Shown here piece by piece: positions 19,262-27,362 of a DNA stretch of 59,842 bases. The notes under the pieces are model-generated. The model was not told the DNA's origin. It ran no database searches and worked only from the letters and a program-made list of their open reading frames with translations. The stretch's first letter is position 1, and every line of letters starts with the position of its first letter. The translations under genes and the position numbers were made by a program. Source of the stretch: an uncultured Sphingomonas sp. (GTDB lineage: Bacteria > Pseudomonadota > Alphaproteobacteria > Sphingomonadales > Sphingomonadaceae). The stretch is from NCBI RefSeq assembly GCF_913778135.1, contig NZ_CAJYVU010000091.1, positions 1 through 59,842 on the forward strand. Reading direction: 5' to 3'.

Positions 19262-19684
19262 CTGCTGCTCCACATTGTCGCGCGGGGCCGCATCGGCCGC
19301 TCGCCCGAGGCGGAGCTGGTCGAGCGCTACCTGAAACGGATCGCCTGGCCGACGCGGGTGACCGAGCTGCCAGATATGGGCGGGCGTGAGCCCGACCGCG
19401 TCGCGCACAGCCGTCGCGTGCTGCTCGACGAGAAGGGCGAGGTGCTCGGCTCGACCGCTTTCGCGCAGACGCTCGGCCGCTGGCGCGACGACGGCGTGCG
19501 CGAGGCGAGGTTTCTGCTCGGCGCCGCCGACGGTTTCGGCGACGCCGAGCGCTCGGAGGCCGATTTGCTCGTCTCGTTCGGGCGCGCGACCTGGCCGCAC
19601 CTGCTCGCGCGCGCGATGCTCGCCGAACAGCTGTTCCGCGCGACCAGCATCCTCGCCAACCATCCCTATCACCGCGAGGGTTAG
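19262..19684 (+). CDS. rlmH: 23S rRNA pseudouridine-1915 N3-methyltransferase, CTG start
   Basis: SPOUT methyltransferase that methylates pseudouridine 1915 of 23S rRNA. The 140-residue reading MLLHIVARGRIGRSPE to NHPYHREG spans the full family length, with the SAM-knot segments FLLGAADG and LLVSFGRATWPH near the end. No ATG, GTG or TTG occurs in frame before the internal ATG at 19358, which would remove the first 32 residues. CTG at 19262 has GGGGAA (19248-19253) eight bases upstream, so CTG is the proposed start. Confidence 0.9.
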   Translation: MLLHIVARGRIGRSPEAELVERYLKRIAWPTRVTELPDMGGREPDRVAHSRRVLLDEKGEVLGSTAFAQTLGRWRDDGVREARFLLGAADGFGDAERSEADLLVSFGRATWPHLLARAMLAEQLFRATSILANHPYHREG

Positions 19685-19687
19685 GGC

Positions 19688-20830
19688 GTGCGTCGGCTCC
19701 TGTCGGCGGTTGCCGCGCTGTTGCTCAGTGGAAGCCTGCTCGGGCTTGTCGCACAGGCGACCGCGGCACCCGAACTGACGACCAGCGCCGCGCTACGCAC
19801 CGCCCGCGCGAACCGCACCGCCGCACAGGCGCGCGCCGCGCAGGCCGATCGCGCCGCCGCCGCGACCGGCAACCCGACCCGCCGCGCGCGCTTCAGCGAG
19901 GCTGCGTTGGAGGCGCGGGTCGAGGTAGCCGAAGCCGAGATCGCGCTCGCCGATCTTCGCGCCGCCGCGACCGACAAGGCACTCGCCGGACAGCGCGAAC
20001 AACTCGCCGCGCAGCAGGGACCGATCGCACGATTGTTGAGCGGCTTGACCGCACTCGCGCGCCGCCCCGCCGCGATCGCGATCGTTCAGCCGGGCAGCCT
20101 CGACGATCTGGTTCACGTGCGCGCGGTGCTCGACGCCGCGTTGCCGGTGGTGCGCCGGCGGACTGCCGCGATCCGCAGCGAGTTGGCGCAGACCCGCGCG
20201 CTTCACGCCAGTGCGGCGGCCACGCAGGCGGAACTCGGCGCCGGGCGCACGCAGCTGCTGGATGCACGACGCGCCCTCGCGGCGCTGCGCGACGAGCCGC
20301 TCGACGCCGGTACCGCGTCCGACCGCGCGTTGGCTCTGGGAGAGCGCGCGCGCGATGCGGTCGACCGCCTGCGCGGTGCAGGTGATGCGCAGGCGACGCT
20401 CGCCAGCCTGGTGTCGCTGCCCGGCCCGCCGATCCCGGCGATGTCGGCCGAGATGGCGGCGCCTTACCGCCTGCCGGTGAAGGGGCGGCTCGTGACCGGC
20501 TTCGGTGAGCTGTCCGACAATGGCGTGCGCGCGCGCGGGCTGACCTTCGCGGTCGCGCCGGCCGCGTGCGTCATCGCTCCCGCGGCCGGGCGGATCGTCT
20601 TCGCGCAACCATTTCGCGGTTTCGGCACGATCGTTATCATCGATCACGGGCAAGGTTGGGTCACGCTGCTGGCCGGGCTTGCCCAGCTCTCGGTCACGCG
20701 CGAGCAGCAGGTCGCGGCCGGCGCGCTGATCGGTGTGGCGGGGTCCCCAAAGGCTGGCGACGAGGCGCCGCAGGTCACCGTGGAGCTGCGCCGTCGCGGT
20801 CGCCCGGTCGACCTCACCCTGCTGATCTGA
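19688..20830 (+). CDS. EnvC-like murein hydrolase activator with degenerate M23 domain
   Basis: 380 residues, exported (signal peptide to about residue 27, cleavage near ATAAP). Residues about 30-240 are Ala/Arg/Glu-rich coiled coil. The C-terminal LytM/M23 fold (about 265-380) is recognisable from LVTGFGE, GRIVFAQPFRGFG and VIIDHGQGWVTLLAGL. Active LytM enzymes have H-x-G-x-D and H-x-H zinc ligands; here the equivalents are RARGLTF and VTVELR, so the zinc site is lost. That matches EnvC/NlpD-type activators of amidases at the division site. Starts at GTG, three bases after rlmH. Confidence 0.88.
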   Translation: MRRLLSAVAALLLSGSLLGLVAQATAAPELTTSAALRTARANRTAAQARAAQADRAAAATGNPTRRARFSEAALEARVEVAEAEIALADLRAAATDKALAGQREQLAAQQGPIARLLSGLTALARRPAAIAIVQPGSLDDLVHVRAVLDAALPVVRRRTAAIRSELAQTRALHASAAATQAELGAGRTQLLDARRALAALRDEPLDAGTASDRALALGERARDAVDRLRGAGDAQATLASLVSLPGPPIPAMSAEMAAPYRLPVKGRLVTGFGELSDNGVRARGLTFAVAPAACVIAPAAGRIVFAQPFRGFGTIVIIDHGQGWVTLLAGLAQLSVTREQQVAAGALIGVAGSPKAGDEAPQVTVELRRRGRPVDLTLLI

Positions 20831-20945
20831 CGCGGGAACCGGCGCAGGTCCGCTCAGCCGCGGTTAAGCCCCGTGCTGCTTTGATACACCTCGGTTTTCC
20901 GCTACACCGCCGTCCCTACGCCCTCGAGGATCAAGCGCTCACCGC

Positions 20946-22331
20946 ATGAAGTCGAAACTGCTCCAGGCCACGGCACTCGTCGCCACGGTCGCGCTCGTGC
21001 CGGTCGCCACCGGCGCGATGGCCGCGGCCGACACCAGCACCTACCGCGAACTCGACAAGTTCCTCGACGTCTACAACCGCGTAAAGGCGGATTACGTCGA
21101 CAAGGTCACCGACGAGCAGCTGGTAAAGGGCGCTATCGACGGCATGCTCGCCGCGCTCGACCCACATTCCAGCTACGTCGACGCGTCCGATTTCGACAAC
21201 CTGCGCATCATGACGGAGGGCAATTACGGTGGTCTTGGCCTGACCGTCTCGATGGAGGATGGCGCGGTCAAGGTCGTTGCGCCGCAGGAGGATACGCCCG
21301 CGGGGCGCGCTGGGATCAAGTCGGGCGATTACATCACCCACATCAACGGCAAGCTGATCTACGGCGGCACGCTCGACGAGGCGACGTCGCAGATGCGCGG
21401 AAAGCCCGGATCGAAGGTGACGCTGACGCTGATCCGTCCAGGTCGCGACAAGCCGATCGACGTCACCCTGGTACGCGAGGTGATCGTCCAGCGTCCGGTC
21501 AAATGGGAGGTAAAGGGCGATGTCGGCTACATTAACATCAACACCTTTTCCGAGAATACCGGCGCGGACACGCGCGCGGCGATCATGGGCATCGACAAGG
21601 CGCTGGGGCATAAGCCGCTCGGCTACGTGGTCGACCTGCGCGAGAACGGCGGCGGGCTGCTGACGCAGGCGATTGCGGTCAGCGACGCGTTCCTAGACCA
21701 CGGCGAGATCGTCTCGCAGCGCGGGCGCGACAAGGCCGATATCGAGCGTTACTTCGCCAAGCCCGGTGATGATGCCAAGGGGCTGCCAGTTGTCGTGTTG
21801 ACCGACTCAGGCACTGCGTCGGCCAGCGAGATCGTCGCGGGCGCGTTGCAGGATCATCACCGCGCGCTGATCATGGGCGAGAAGACGTTCGGCAAGGGTT
21901 CGGTGCAGACGCTGCTGCCGCTCGGGCCGCGCACCGCGCTGCGCCTCACCACCGCGCGCTATTTCACGCCATCGGGGCGCAGCGTGCAGGAGGGTGGGAT
22001 CGAACCCGACATCCGCGTGCCGCAGCTGTCCGACCCCGATTACAAGACACGCCCCGTGTTCCGCGAGGCCGATCTGCGCCGCCACCTGATTAACGAGATC
22101 AAGTCGCCCGACAATGCGGTGCTGGAGGAGGACACCAAGGAAGACCCCCGCTTCACCGCCACGCCGGCGAGCCTTGAGAAGCAAGGAATCAAGGACTTCC
22201 AGCTCTGGTATGCGCTCAAGACCGTCGCGCGGCTCGGCGGCGCGCAGCAGGTCGCTGCGGTCACCGCGTCGATGGCGAAGCCTGCACCCGGCGCCACCCC
22301 GACGCGCGCGCCCGGAACCCCGCGCAAGTGA
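20946..22331 (+). CDS. ctpA: Carboxy-terminal processing protease (S41 family)
   Basis: 461-residue periplasmic serine protease with Sec signal peptide (cleavage near AMAAA). A PDZ domain covers about residues 90-180 (GGLGLTV, GIKSGDYITHING), followed by the S41 core with the Ser-Lys dyad in DSGTASASEIV and GEKTFGKGSVQ. The Pro/Ala-rich tail after residue 430 is disordered. It follows the EnvC-like gene after 115 bases, a common pairing in Proteobacteria linked to peptidoglycan hydrolase control. Its TGA overlaps the GTG of dsbB by four bases. Confidence 0.94.
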   Translation: MKSKLLQATALVATVALVPVATGAMAAADTSTYRELDKFLDVYNRVKADYVDKVTDEQLVKGAIDGMLAALDPHSSYVDASDFDNLRIMTEGNYGGLGLTVSMEDGAVKVVAPQEDTPAGRAGIKSGDYITHINGKLIYGGTLDEATSQMRGKPGSKVTLTLIRPGRDKPIDVTLVREVIVQRPVKWEVKGDVGYININTFSENTGADTRAAIMGIDKALGHKPLGYVVDLRENGGGLLTQAIAVSDAFLDHGEIVSQRGRDKADIERYFAKPGDDAKGLPVVVLTDSGTASASEIVAGALQDHHRALIMGEKTFGKGSVQTLLPLGPRTALRLTTARYFTPSGRSVQEGGIEPDIRVPQLSDPDYKTRPVFREADLRRHLINEIKSPDNAVLEEDTKEDPRFTATPASLEKQGIKDFQLWYALKTVARLGGAQQVAAVTASMAKPAPGATPTRAPGTPRK

Positions 22332-22822
22332 CCGCGATCCTCAACGCCTCGCAGCGCCGCGCGCGCATCCTCGCGTTCCTCGTCCCCGCCGCACTGCTCG
22401 CGGGGGCCTGGAGTTTCCAGCTGATCGGGCATCTTTACCCGTGCGAGATGTGCCATTGGCAGCGGTGGCCGCATTATGGCGCGCTCGTGCTCGCCGTCCT
22501 GTCGTTCGTCGCGGGCGGCGCGCGGACGAAGGCGACGCTGGTCGCCGGCGCCGCGGCGCTGATCGCGATCTCTGGGCTGATCGGCGTCTTCCACGCCGGG
22601 GTCGAATATCATTGGTGGCAGGGGATCACCGCCTGCACGATGACGATCAGTGGTGCAGGGCGATCGACCGACGCGATGTTGAAGGATCTGCTCGCCGCCC
22701 CCATCGTTCGATGTGACGCAGCGCAGTGGACGCTGTTCGGTGTTTCGCTCGCAGGGTGGAACGCCGCGGTGTCGCTCGTCGGTGCTGGCGTGATCGGCTG
22801 GCTGCTCAGGAGGCGTGTATGA
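22328..22822 (+). CDS. dsbB: Disulfide bond formation protein B (DsbB-like)
   Basis: 164-residue inner-membrane protein that reoxidises DsbA and passes electrons to quinone. Four hydrophobic helices are visible. The first periplasmic loop has the redox pair CEMC in LYPCEMCHWQRW, and the second loop has two Cys (ITACTM and VRCDAA), giving the complete four-Cys relay. Two DsbA-like proteins are encoded about 11 kb away. It overlaps ctpA and coq7 by four bases at each end. Confidence 0.92.
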   Translation: MTAILNASQRRARILAFLVPAALLAGAWSFQLIGHLYPCEMCHWQRWPHYGALVLAVLSFVAGGARTKATLVAGAAALIAISGLIGVFHAGVEYHWWQGITACTMTISGAGRSTDAMLKDLLAAPIVRCDAAQWTLFGVSLAGWNAAVSLVGAGVIGWLLRRRV

Positions 22823-23352
22823 CGTGGAAGCCTGGTGATCGTCCCGCGAAGAGTGAGTCGATGATCCGCGTCGATCAGGCGGGCGAGTTCGGCGCGACGC
22901 GCATCTATGCCGGGCAACTCGCGGTGATGGGCCACCGCACCGCAGTCGCGCGCGAGATCGCGGGCATGGCGTTGCAGGAGGAAAAGCACCGCGCTTTCTT
23001 CGACCGCATGATCGCGGAGCGCGGCGTGCGCCCGACGCTGCTCGCGCCGTTCTGGGACGCGGCGGGCTTCGCGCTCGGCGCGGTGACCGCCGCGATCGGG
23101 CCCAATGCGGCGATGGCGTGCACGGCGGCGGTCGAGACCGAGATCGACAAGCATTACGAGGATCAGCTCGCCGAACTGGGCGACAGCGATCCCGAGCTGT
23201 CCGACGCGATCCGCGAGTTTCAGGCCGAGGAGCTCGAGCACCGCGACACCGCGCTAGCGCACGGGGCCGAGCAGGCGTTCGGCTATCCGATCATGTCGGC
23301 TGCGATCCGGCTCGGCTGCCGCGTCGCAATCGCCGCAGCGAAACGTATCTGA
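22819..23352 (+). CDS. coq7: Demethoxyubiquinone hydroxylase
   Basis: Di-iron monooxygenase for the late hydroxylation of demethoxyubiquinone in ubiquinone-10 synthesis. 177 residues, shorter than the E. coli-independent long forms but complete. The ferritin-like ligand set is visible: GEFGATRIYAGQ, LQEEKHRAFF, ETEIDKHYEDQ and AEELEHRDTA. The ATG overlaps the dsbB stop (ATGA) and has a CAGGAGG ribosome site inside dsbB, so the genes are coupled. Confidence 0.95.
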   Translation: MTWKPGDRPAKSESMIRVDQAGEFGATRIYAGQLAVMGHRTAVAREIAGMALQEEKHRAFFDRMIAERGVRPTLLAPFWDAAGFALGAVTAAIGPNAAMACTAAVETEIDKHYEDQLAELGDSDPELSDAIREFQAEELEHRDTALAHGAEQAFGYPIMSAAIRLGCRVAIAAAKRI

Positions 23353-23361
23353 GGAAGGCTC

Positions 23362-23814
23362 ATGCGTGCTCTGATTGCCCTGCCGCTGATGCTCGCGGCG
23401 AACACTGCGCTGGCACAAGGCTCCGGCCCGCCCGCGCCGACGACGCCGCGCATCGCAAAGGTGACCGCGGCGGAAGGCGTGTCGAAGAGCGCACCCGTCA
23501 ACGGCGTGCTCGTCCTCTACGGCAACGAGCGTTGCCCGACCAACGCGAACAACGAGGAAATCGTCGTCTGCGTCCGCCGCTCCGCCGAGGAGCAGTTCCG
23601 TATCCCCAAAGAACTCCGCAATTTCGAGGTGACGCCCGAGAATGCGAGTTGGGCGGTCAAGGAACAGGCCAATCGCACCGTCGGCAACACTGGTGTCGGC
23701 ACCTGCTCCGCGGTCGGCGCGGCAGGCGCTACCGGGTGCAACGTGCAGGACCTGTCGGCGTGGAAGCGCGAGCGTCAGGCGGTCAAGAAGGCCGAAACGC
23801 CTGACCTGCCGTAA
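23362..23814 (+). CDS. Exported hypothetical protein with four cysteines
   Basis: 150 residues with a clear Sec signal peptide (MRALIALPLMLAANTALA, then QG). The mature part has Cys in NERCPTN, IVVCVRR, GTCSAVG and TGCNVQ, an even number that could form two disulfides, and an EEQFRIPKELRNF segment. I recognise no domain; similar small secreted proteins occur next to coq7 in sphingomonads as far as I recall. AGGAAGG lies ahead of the ATG, nine bases after coq7, so it is probably the last gene of this operon. Confidence 0.75.
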   Translation: MRALIALPLMLAANTALAQGSGPPAPTTPRIAKVTAAEGVSKSAPVNGVLVLYGNERCPTNANNEEIVVCVRRSAEEQFRIPKELRNFEVTPENASWAVKEQANRTVGNTGVGTCSAVGAAGATGCNVQDLSAWKRERQAVKKAETPDLP

Positions 23815-23840
23815 ATGCGGGCGCTGCTATCAGCGCTCGA

Positions 23841-24473
23841 TCAGCCGTGCTTCTTCACGCCTCGCACGCGGTGCCAGATGTAGAAGGCGATCAGCGCGAC
23901 CAGCACCACGCCGATCACTGCATCGGCGCGGTGGAAGAACGCCTTCAACCGCGGATCGCTGTTCCACTGGTTGCCCAGCTTCATGCCGACCCACGCCAGC
24001 AGCAGGCAGAACGGCCATGATCCGACGAACGTATAGACGTGGAACGGGATCAGCTTCATCCGTGCGACGCCCGCTGGGAACGCGATAAAGGTGCGGATGA
24101 CGGGCAGCATCCGCCCGATCAGGATCGCGAAACCGCCCCATTTGTTGAAGAAGCGATCGGCCAGGTCGAGCTCGCCCGGTCCGATCAGCACGTAACGCCC
24201 GAACTTTTCCGCCAGCGGCCGGCCGCCGCGCTTGCCGATCTCGTACGCGACGATCGACCCCAGATTGCACCCGATCGCGCCCGCCGTCGCGGCGGCGAAC
24301 AGCTCGAACCGCCCGGTCGAGACCAGATAACCAGCGAATGGCATGATGATTTCGGAAGGGAGCGGAATGCACGCGCTCTCGATCGCCATCAGCAGCACGA
24401 TGCCGAAATAGCCCATGCCGGAAATAACGGCGATGGCGAATGCCGCGAGCGTTGCCAGGATCTTCTCGACCAT
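23841..24473 (-). CDS. DedA-family membrane protein
   Basis: 210-residue inner-membrane protein of the DedA/VTT superfamily, now linked to undecaprenyl-phosphate and lipid recycling. The signatures are ESACIPLPSEIIMPFAG, GCNLGSIVAYEIGKRGG and the Arg-Pro segment GRMLPVIRTFIAFPAG. About five hydrophobic helices. The reading frame continues upstream through the divergent gene, but the ATG at 24473 gives the standard family N-terminus. Divergent from the aldo/keto reductase. Confidence 0.93.
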   Translation of the reverse strand: MVEKILATLAAFAIAVISGMGYFGIVLLMAIESACIPLPSEIIMPFAGYLVSTGRFELFAAATAGAIGCNLGSIVAYEIGKRGGRPLAEKFGRYVLIGPGELDLADRFFNKWGGFAILIGRMLPVIRTFIAFPAGVARMKLIPFHVYTFVGSWPFCLLLAWVGMKLGNQWNSDPRLKAFFHRADAVIGVVLVALIAFYIWHRVRGVKKHG

Positions 24474-24533
24474 GTTCGCGCGCTTGCGCGAAACGCCGGT
24501 CGAAAGGAAGCCGCTTTCGGAACTCTCCTCTCG

Positions 24534-24567
24534 GAACCGTGCCGTGCAGCAACGGTTCGTCACGGCA
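24534..24567 (+). repeat. Two interleaved inverted repeats at the aldo/keto reductase start
   Basis: GAACCG (24534-24539) pairs with CGGTTC (24553-24558), and TGCCGTG (24540-24546) pairs with CACGGCA (24561-24567), whose last A is the start codon's A. The arms alternate left1-left2-right1-right2, so only one hairpin can form at a time. It could be an operator or control translation; no direct evidence. Confidence 0.45.
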
Positions 24568-25361
24568 TGACCAATCTTACCTTGAACGACGGCCGTACGA
24601 TGCCGCAGCTTGGCCTGGGCACCTACCAGATTCCCGATGCGCAGGTCGCGACGATCGTCCGCGCCGGGCTCGACGCAGGCTTCCGCCTCGTCGACACTGC
24701 CGCGATCTACCATAATGAGCGCGGCGTGGGTGAGGGGCTGGTACACGACGACGTGTTCCTGACAACCAAGCTCTGGAACGACCGCCATACCGACGCGGCC
24801 GCGGCGCTCGACGAGAGTCTGGCCCTGCTCGGCCGCGACGCGATTGATCTGTACCTTATCCACTGGCCGTGCCCGGCGGCTGACGATTACGTCGATGCGT
24901 GGAAGGCGCTGGTCGACCTTCGCGAGGCCGGCAAGGCACGCTCAATTGGCGTGTCGAACTTCATGCCCGAACACCTCGACCGCATTATCGAAGCGACCGG
25001 CGTCACGCCCGCGGTCAACCAGATTGAGCTCCACCCGACCTTCCAGCAGCGCGACTGCGCTGCCTACAACGCCGATCACGGGATCGTGACGCAGAGTTGG
25101 AGCCCGCTCGGGCAGGGCGAGACGCTCAACGCCGAGCGGATCGTCGGCATCGCGGATCGCATCGGCGCGACCCCGGCGCAGGTCATTATCGCCTGGCACC
25201 TGGCGAAAGGCTTCTCGGTCATTCCGAAGACGGGCAACGTCGATCGCCTCGCTAGCAATTTTGCTGCGCGAGAGATAACGCTCTCGGCCGATGACATTGC
25301 GGCGATCGACGCGATGGACGACGCTGACGGCCGCATGGGACCAGATCCGGCGAGCGGCTGA
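24567..25361 (+). CDS. Aldo/keto reductase
   Basis: 264-residue NADPH-dependent TIM-barrel oxidoreductase, 2,5-diketo-gluconate-reductase-like branch. The catalytic tetrad is visible: Asp and Tyr in VDTAAIYHNE, Lys in LTTKLWN and His in YLIHWP. The NADP-binding C-terminal segment FSVIPKTGNVDRLASN is intact. The frame is open upstream antisense to dedA; homology begins at MTNLTLNDG. No canonical ribosome site; the start lies in a pair of inverted repeats. Confidence 0.92.
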   Translation: MTNLTLNDGRTMPQLGLGTYQIPDAQVATIVRAGLDAGFRLVDTAAIYHNERGVGEGLVHDDVFLTTKLWNDRHTDAAAALDESLALLGRDAIDLYLIHWPCPAADDYVDAWKALVDLREAGKARSIGVSNFMPEHLDRIIEATGVTPAVNQIELHPTFQQRDCAAYNADHGIVTQSWSPLGQGETLNAERIVGIADRIGATPAQVIIAWHLAKGFSVIPKTGNVDRLASNFAAREITLSADDIAAIDAMDDADGRMGPDPASG

Positions 25362-25413
25362 CGCCGGTTCGGACAGCGACGGCGCCGCATGGGCTTGTGA
25401 TCCGCTGCGTCGT

Positions 25414-26817
25414 TCATCCCGTGAGTGCGTGCGCGGCTTTCAGGTCTTCGACGAACTTCGCATATTCACTCTCCTGCGCCGCCTCGTCGGGCAGGCGGAG
25501 CAGGTAGCTAGGGTGCACCGTTATCCACGCGGTGCCACCGCCTTCGCCGGGTAACGTCAGCGCCCGGCCGCGCTCGCGCCCGATCGTCATTACCTTGCCG
25601 AACAGACTGCGTGCTGCAGTGGCGCCCAGCGCTACTGTCACCTTGGGGCGGAGCAGCATTTGCTCCTGTTCGATCCACCAGCGGCATGCGGTGATCTCGC
25701 CCGCGTCGGGCTTGGCGTGGATGCGCCGCTTGCCGCGCGGCTCGAATTTGAAATGCTTCACCGCATTGGTGACGTAGGTTTCATCGCGCGTGATTCCGGC
25801 CTCGGCAAGCGCGCGGTTGAATACCTGACCCGCCGGACCGACGAAGGGATGCCCGGCCAGATCCTCCTGATCGCCCGGCTGCTCACCGACGAACATCATC
25901 GAAGCCGAAACCGGCCCCTCGCCAAACACCGTCTGCGTCGCATGCTTGTACAGGTGGCAGCGCGTGCAGCTCATCGCTTCCTCGCGCAGCGCCTCCCACG
26001 CCGCTTGCGCATTGCCGCCGATGCTGCTGCGTGCCTGCGTGATCATCCCGCTCTCCCGTGCCTGCGCGGTCGCCAGCAGCTCGGGCACGAGCGCGGTTTC
26101 CGGCATGTTCTTCCAATATTTGCGCGGCATCTCCTTCAGCATCGCGCCGACCTTGACGCGCGCGGGATTGAAGATGCTGGCGTAATAGGTCTTCCACACG
26201 TCCTCGATCGGATCGCCGTCGGGGGCGTCGCCGCGCTGCGCACCCGGTCCTTGCGACAGCGCCGCCCCGTCCCAGTGGAGCGAGACCTCGGGCGTCAGGA
26301 TCGACCAGCGCATGCTGGCGAAGCGGTTGACGAAGAACGCCGCGTTGGCGCGCACGATGTGATGGTCGGGCTCCCACCACGCGACGAAACGCGCGGCGCC
26401 GTCCTCCTCTACCTCGCGAAAGCGCAGGAACGCGCGCATCTTGTGGATGTCGCGTCGCACGTGCTTGGCGAGACCATCGAGCCGGCGCACCAGCGGATCG
26501 GCCTGATCCTCCACCAGCCTGGGTTCGCGGCGCAGGCGAAAGAGCGTGGTGTAGAGCAAGGCAAACCGCTCCGGGTCGCTATGCAGCACCGCACTGCGCG
26601 CGAGATCAAGGAACGCACGTGACACCTTGAGCGCGGGGGCCGTCGAATCGTGGCGCGGCGCAGGCGCGTCCCCGCCGGCCGCGGCGAACAGGTCGCCGGG
26701 CACGTCGCCGACCTGCCACACCACTTCATCGGGCGGGACGCCATCGACGGCCAACCCGCGCGCCGCGTCGCGCCAGGCGTCGAAATCGTCGGGCAAGGGG
26801 AGGGTGACCACGCGCAT
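25414..26817 (-). CDS. udgX: DUF4130 domain fused to UdgX-type uracil-DNA glycosylase
   Basis: 467 residues in two modules. About 1-255 match the DUF4130 type of putative DNA-metabolism protein (FALLYTTLFRLRREP, HKMRAFLRFREV, WSILTPEVSLHWDG). About 275-467 form an Fe-S uracil-DNA glycosylase: CTRC (284, 287) and Cys378 for the cluster, GEQPGDQED (311-319) and HPSYLLRL (435-442). The insert KRRIH (363-367) is the UdgX hallmark; in mycobacterial UdgX the His of this motif bonds covalently to the abasic sugar after uracil removal. The partner radical SAM gene lies upstream on the same strand. The start codon has no well-spaced ribosome site. Confidence 0.92.
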   Translation of the reverse strand: MRVVTLPLPDDFDAWRDAARGLAVDGVPPDEVVWQVGDVPGDLFAAAGGDAPAPRHDSTAPALKVSRAFLDLARSAVLHSDPERFALLYTTLFRLRREPRLVEDQADPLVRRLDGLAKHVRRDIHKMRAFLRFREVEEDGAARFVAWWEPDHHIVRANAAFFVNRFASMRWSILTPEVSLHWDGAALSQGPGAQRGDAPDGDPIEDVWKTYYASIFNPARVKVGAMLKEMPRKYWKNMPETALVPELLATAQARESGMITQARSSIGGNAQAAWEALREEAMSCTRCHLYKHATQTVFGEGPVSASMMFVGEQPGDQEDLAGHPFVGPAGQVFNRALAEAGITRDETYVTNAVKHFKFEPRGKRRIHAKPDAGEITACRWWIEQEQMLLRPKVTVALGATAARSLFGKVMTIGRERGRALTLPGEGGGTAWITVHPSYLLRLPDEAAQESEYAKFVEDLKAAHALTG

Positions 26818-26884
26818 GCCCTCACACAACCCGCAACCGCCCGCACCGGTTGCGGATCGGCGTTCGAGCGGCGGTGACACGCAC

Positions 26885-27358
26885 TTGAGTGGCGCGCTAG
26901 TCAGGCTGGATGACAAGCCCAGCGCAGTAACGATCCGTGATTATCGCGCCGGCGACGCACCCGTGATGGCGCGTATCTACTTCATCGCGGTGTACGCGCT
27001 GGGCACCCGACGAACCCGATCCCGAATACTTCGTGGCGCGCGCCGTCGATGGACGGCGAACGCTGTCGGCTGTGACAGTGAGGGCGCGGTGATCGGCTTC
27101 GACAACGTGGAGGCAAACGGCCATATTGCCCTGCTCTACTGCCATTCCGACGCAGCCGGCACCGGCGTCGCATCAGGAATCGTCGCGGCGCTGATCGACC
27201 ACGCGCAGGTCGCGGGCATGCCCGATCTGCATGTCGAGGCGAGCAAATTGGCGCGCGGTCTGTTTGAGCGGCACGGCTTCACGTTGGCGCACCGACGCGA
27301 CTTCTCCCTAAATGGCATGCCGATCGATAATCACCGAATGATACGCTCGCTTTGGTGA
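26885..27358 (+). pseudogene. GNAT-family N-acetyltransferase, internally frameshifted
   Basis: The outer parts read as a GNAT protein in one frame: VTIRDYRAGDAPVMARIY at the start, then VIGFDNVEANGHIALLYCH and GLFERHGFTLAHRRDF near the end. Between about 27000 and 27080 that frame gives Arg-rich text (RTRSRILRGARRR), while another frame gives the expected WAPDEPDPEYFVARA and VDGRTLSAV. Two compensating indels have scrambled about 26 codons, and around ten residues expected before WAP are missing. No stop interrupts it, so some product could be made. No ATG fits; TTG at 26885 is the nearest candidate. Confidence 0.7.
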
Positions 27359-27362
27359 CGGG

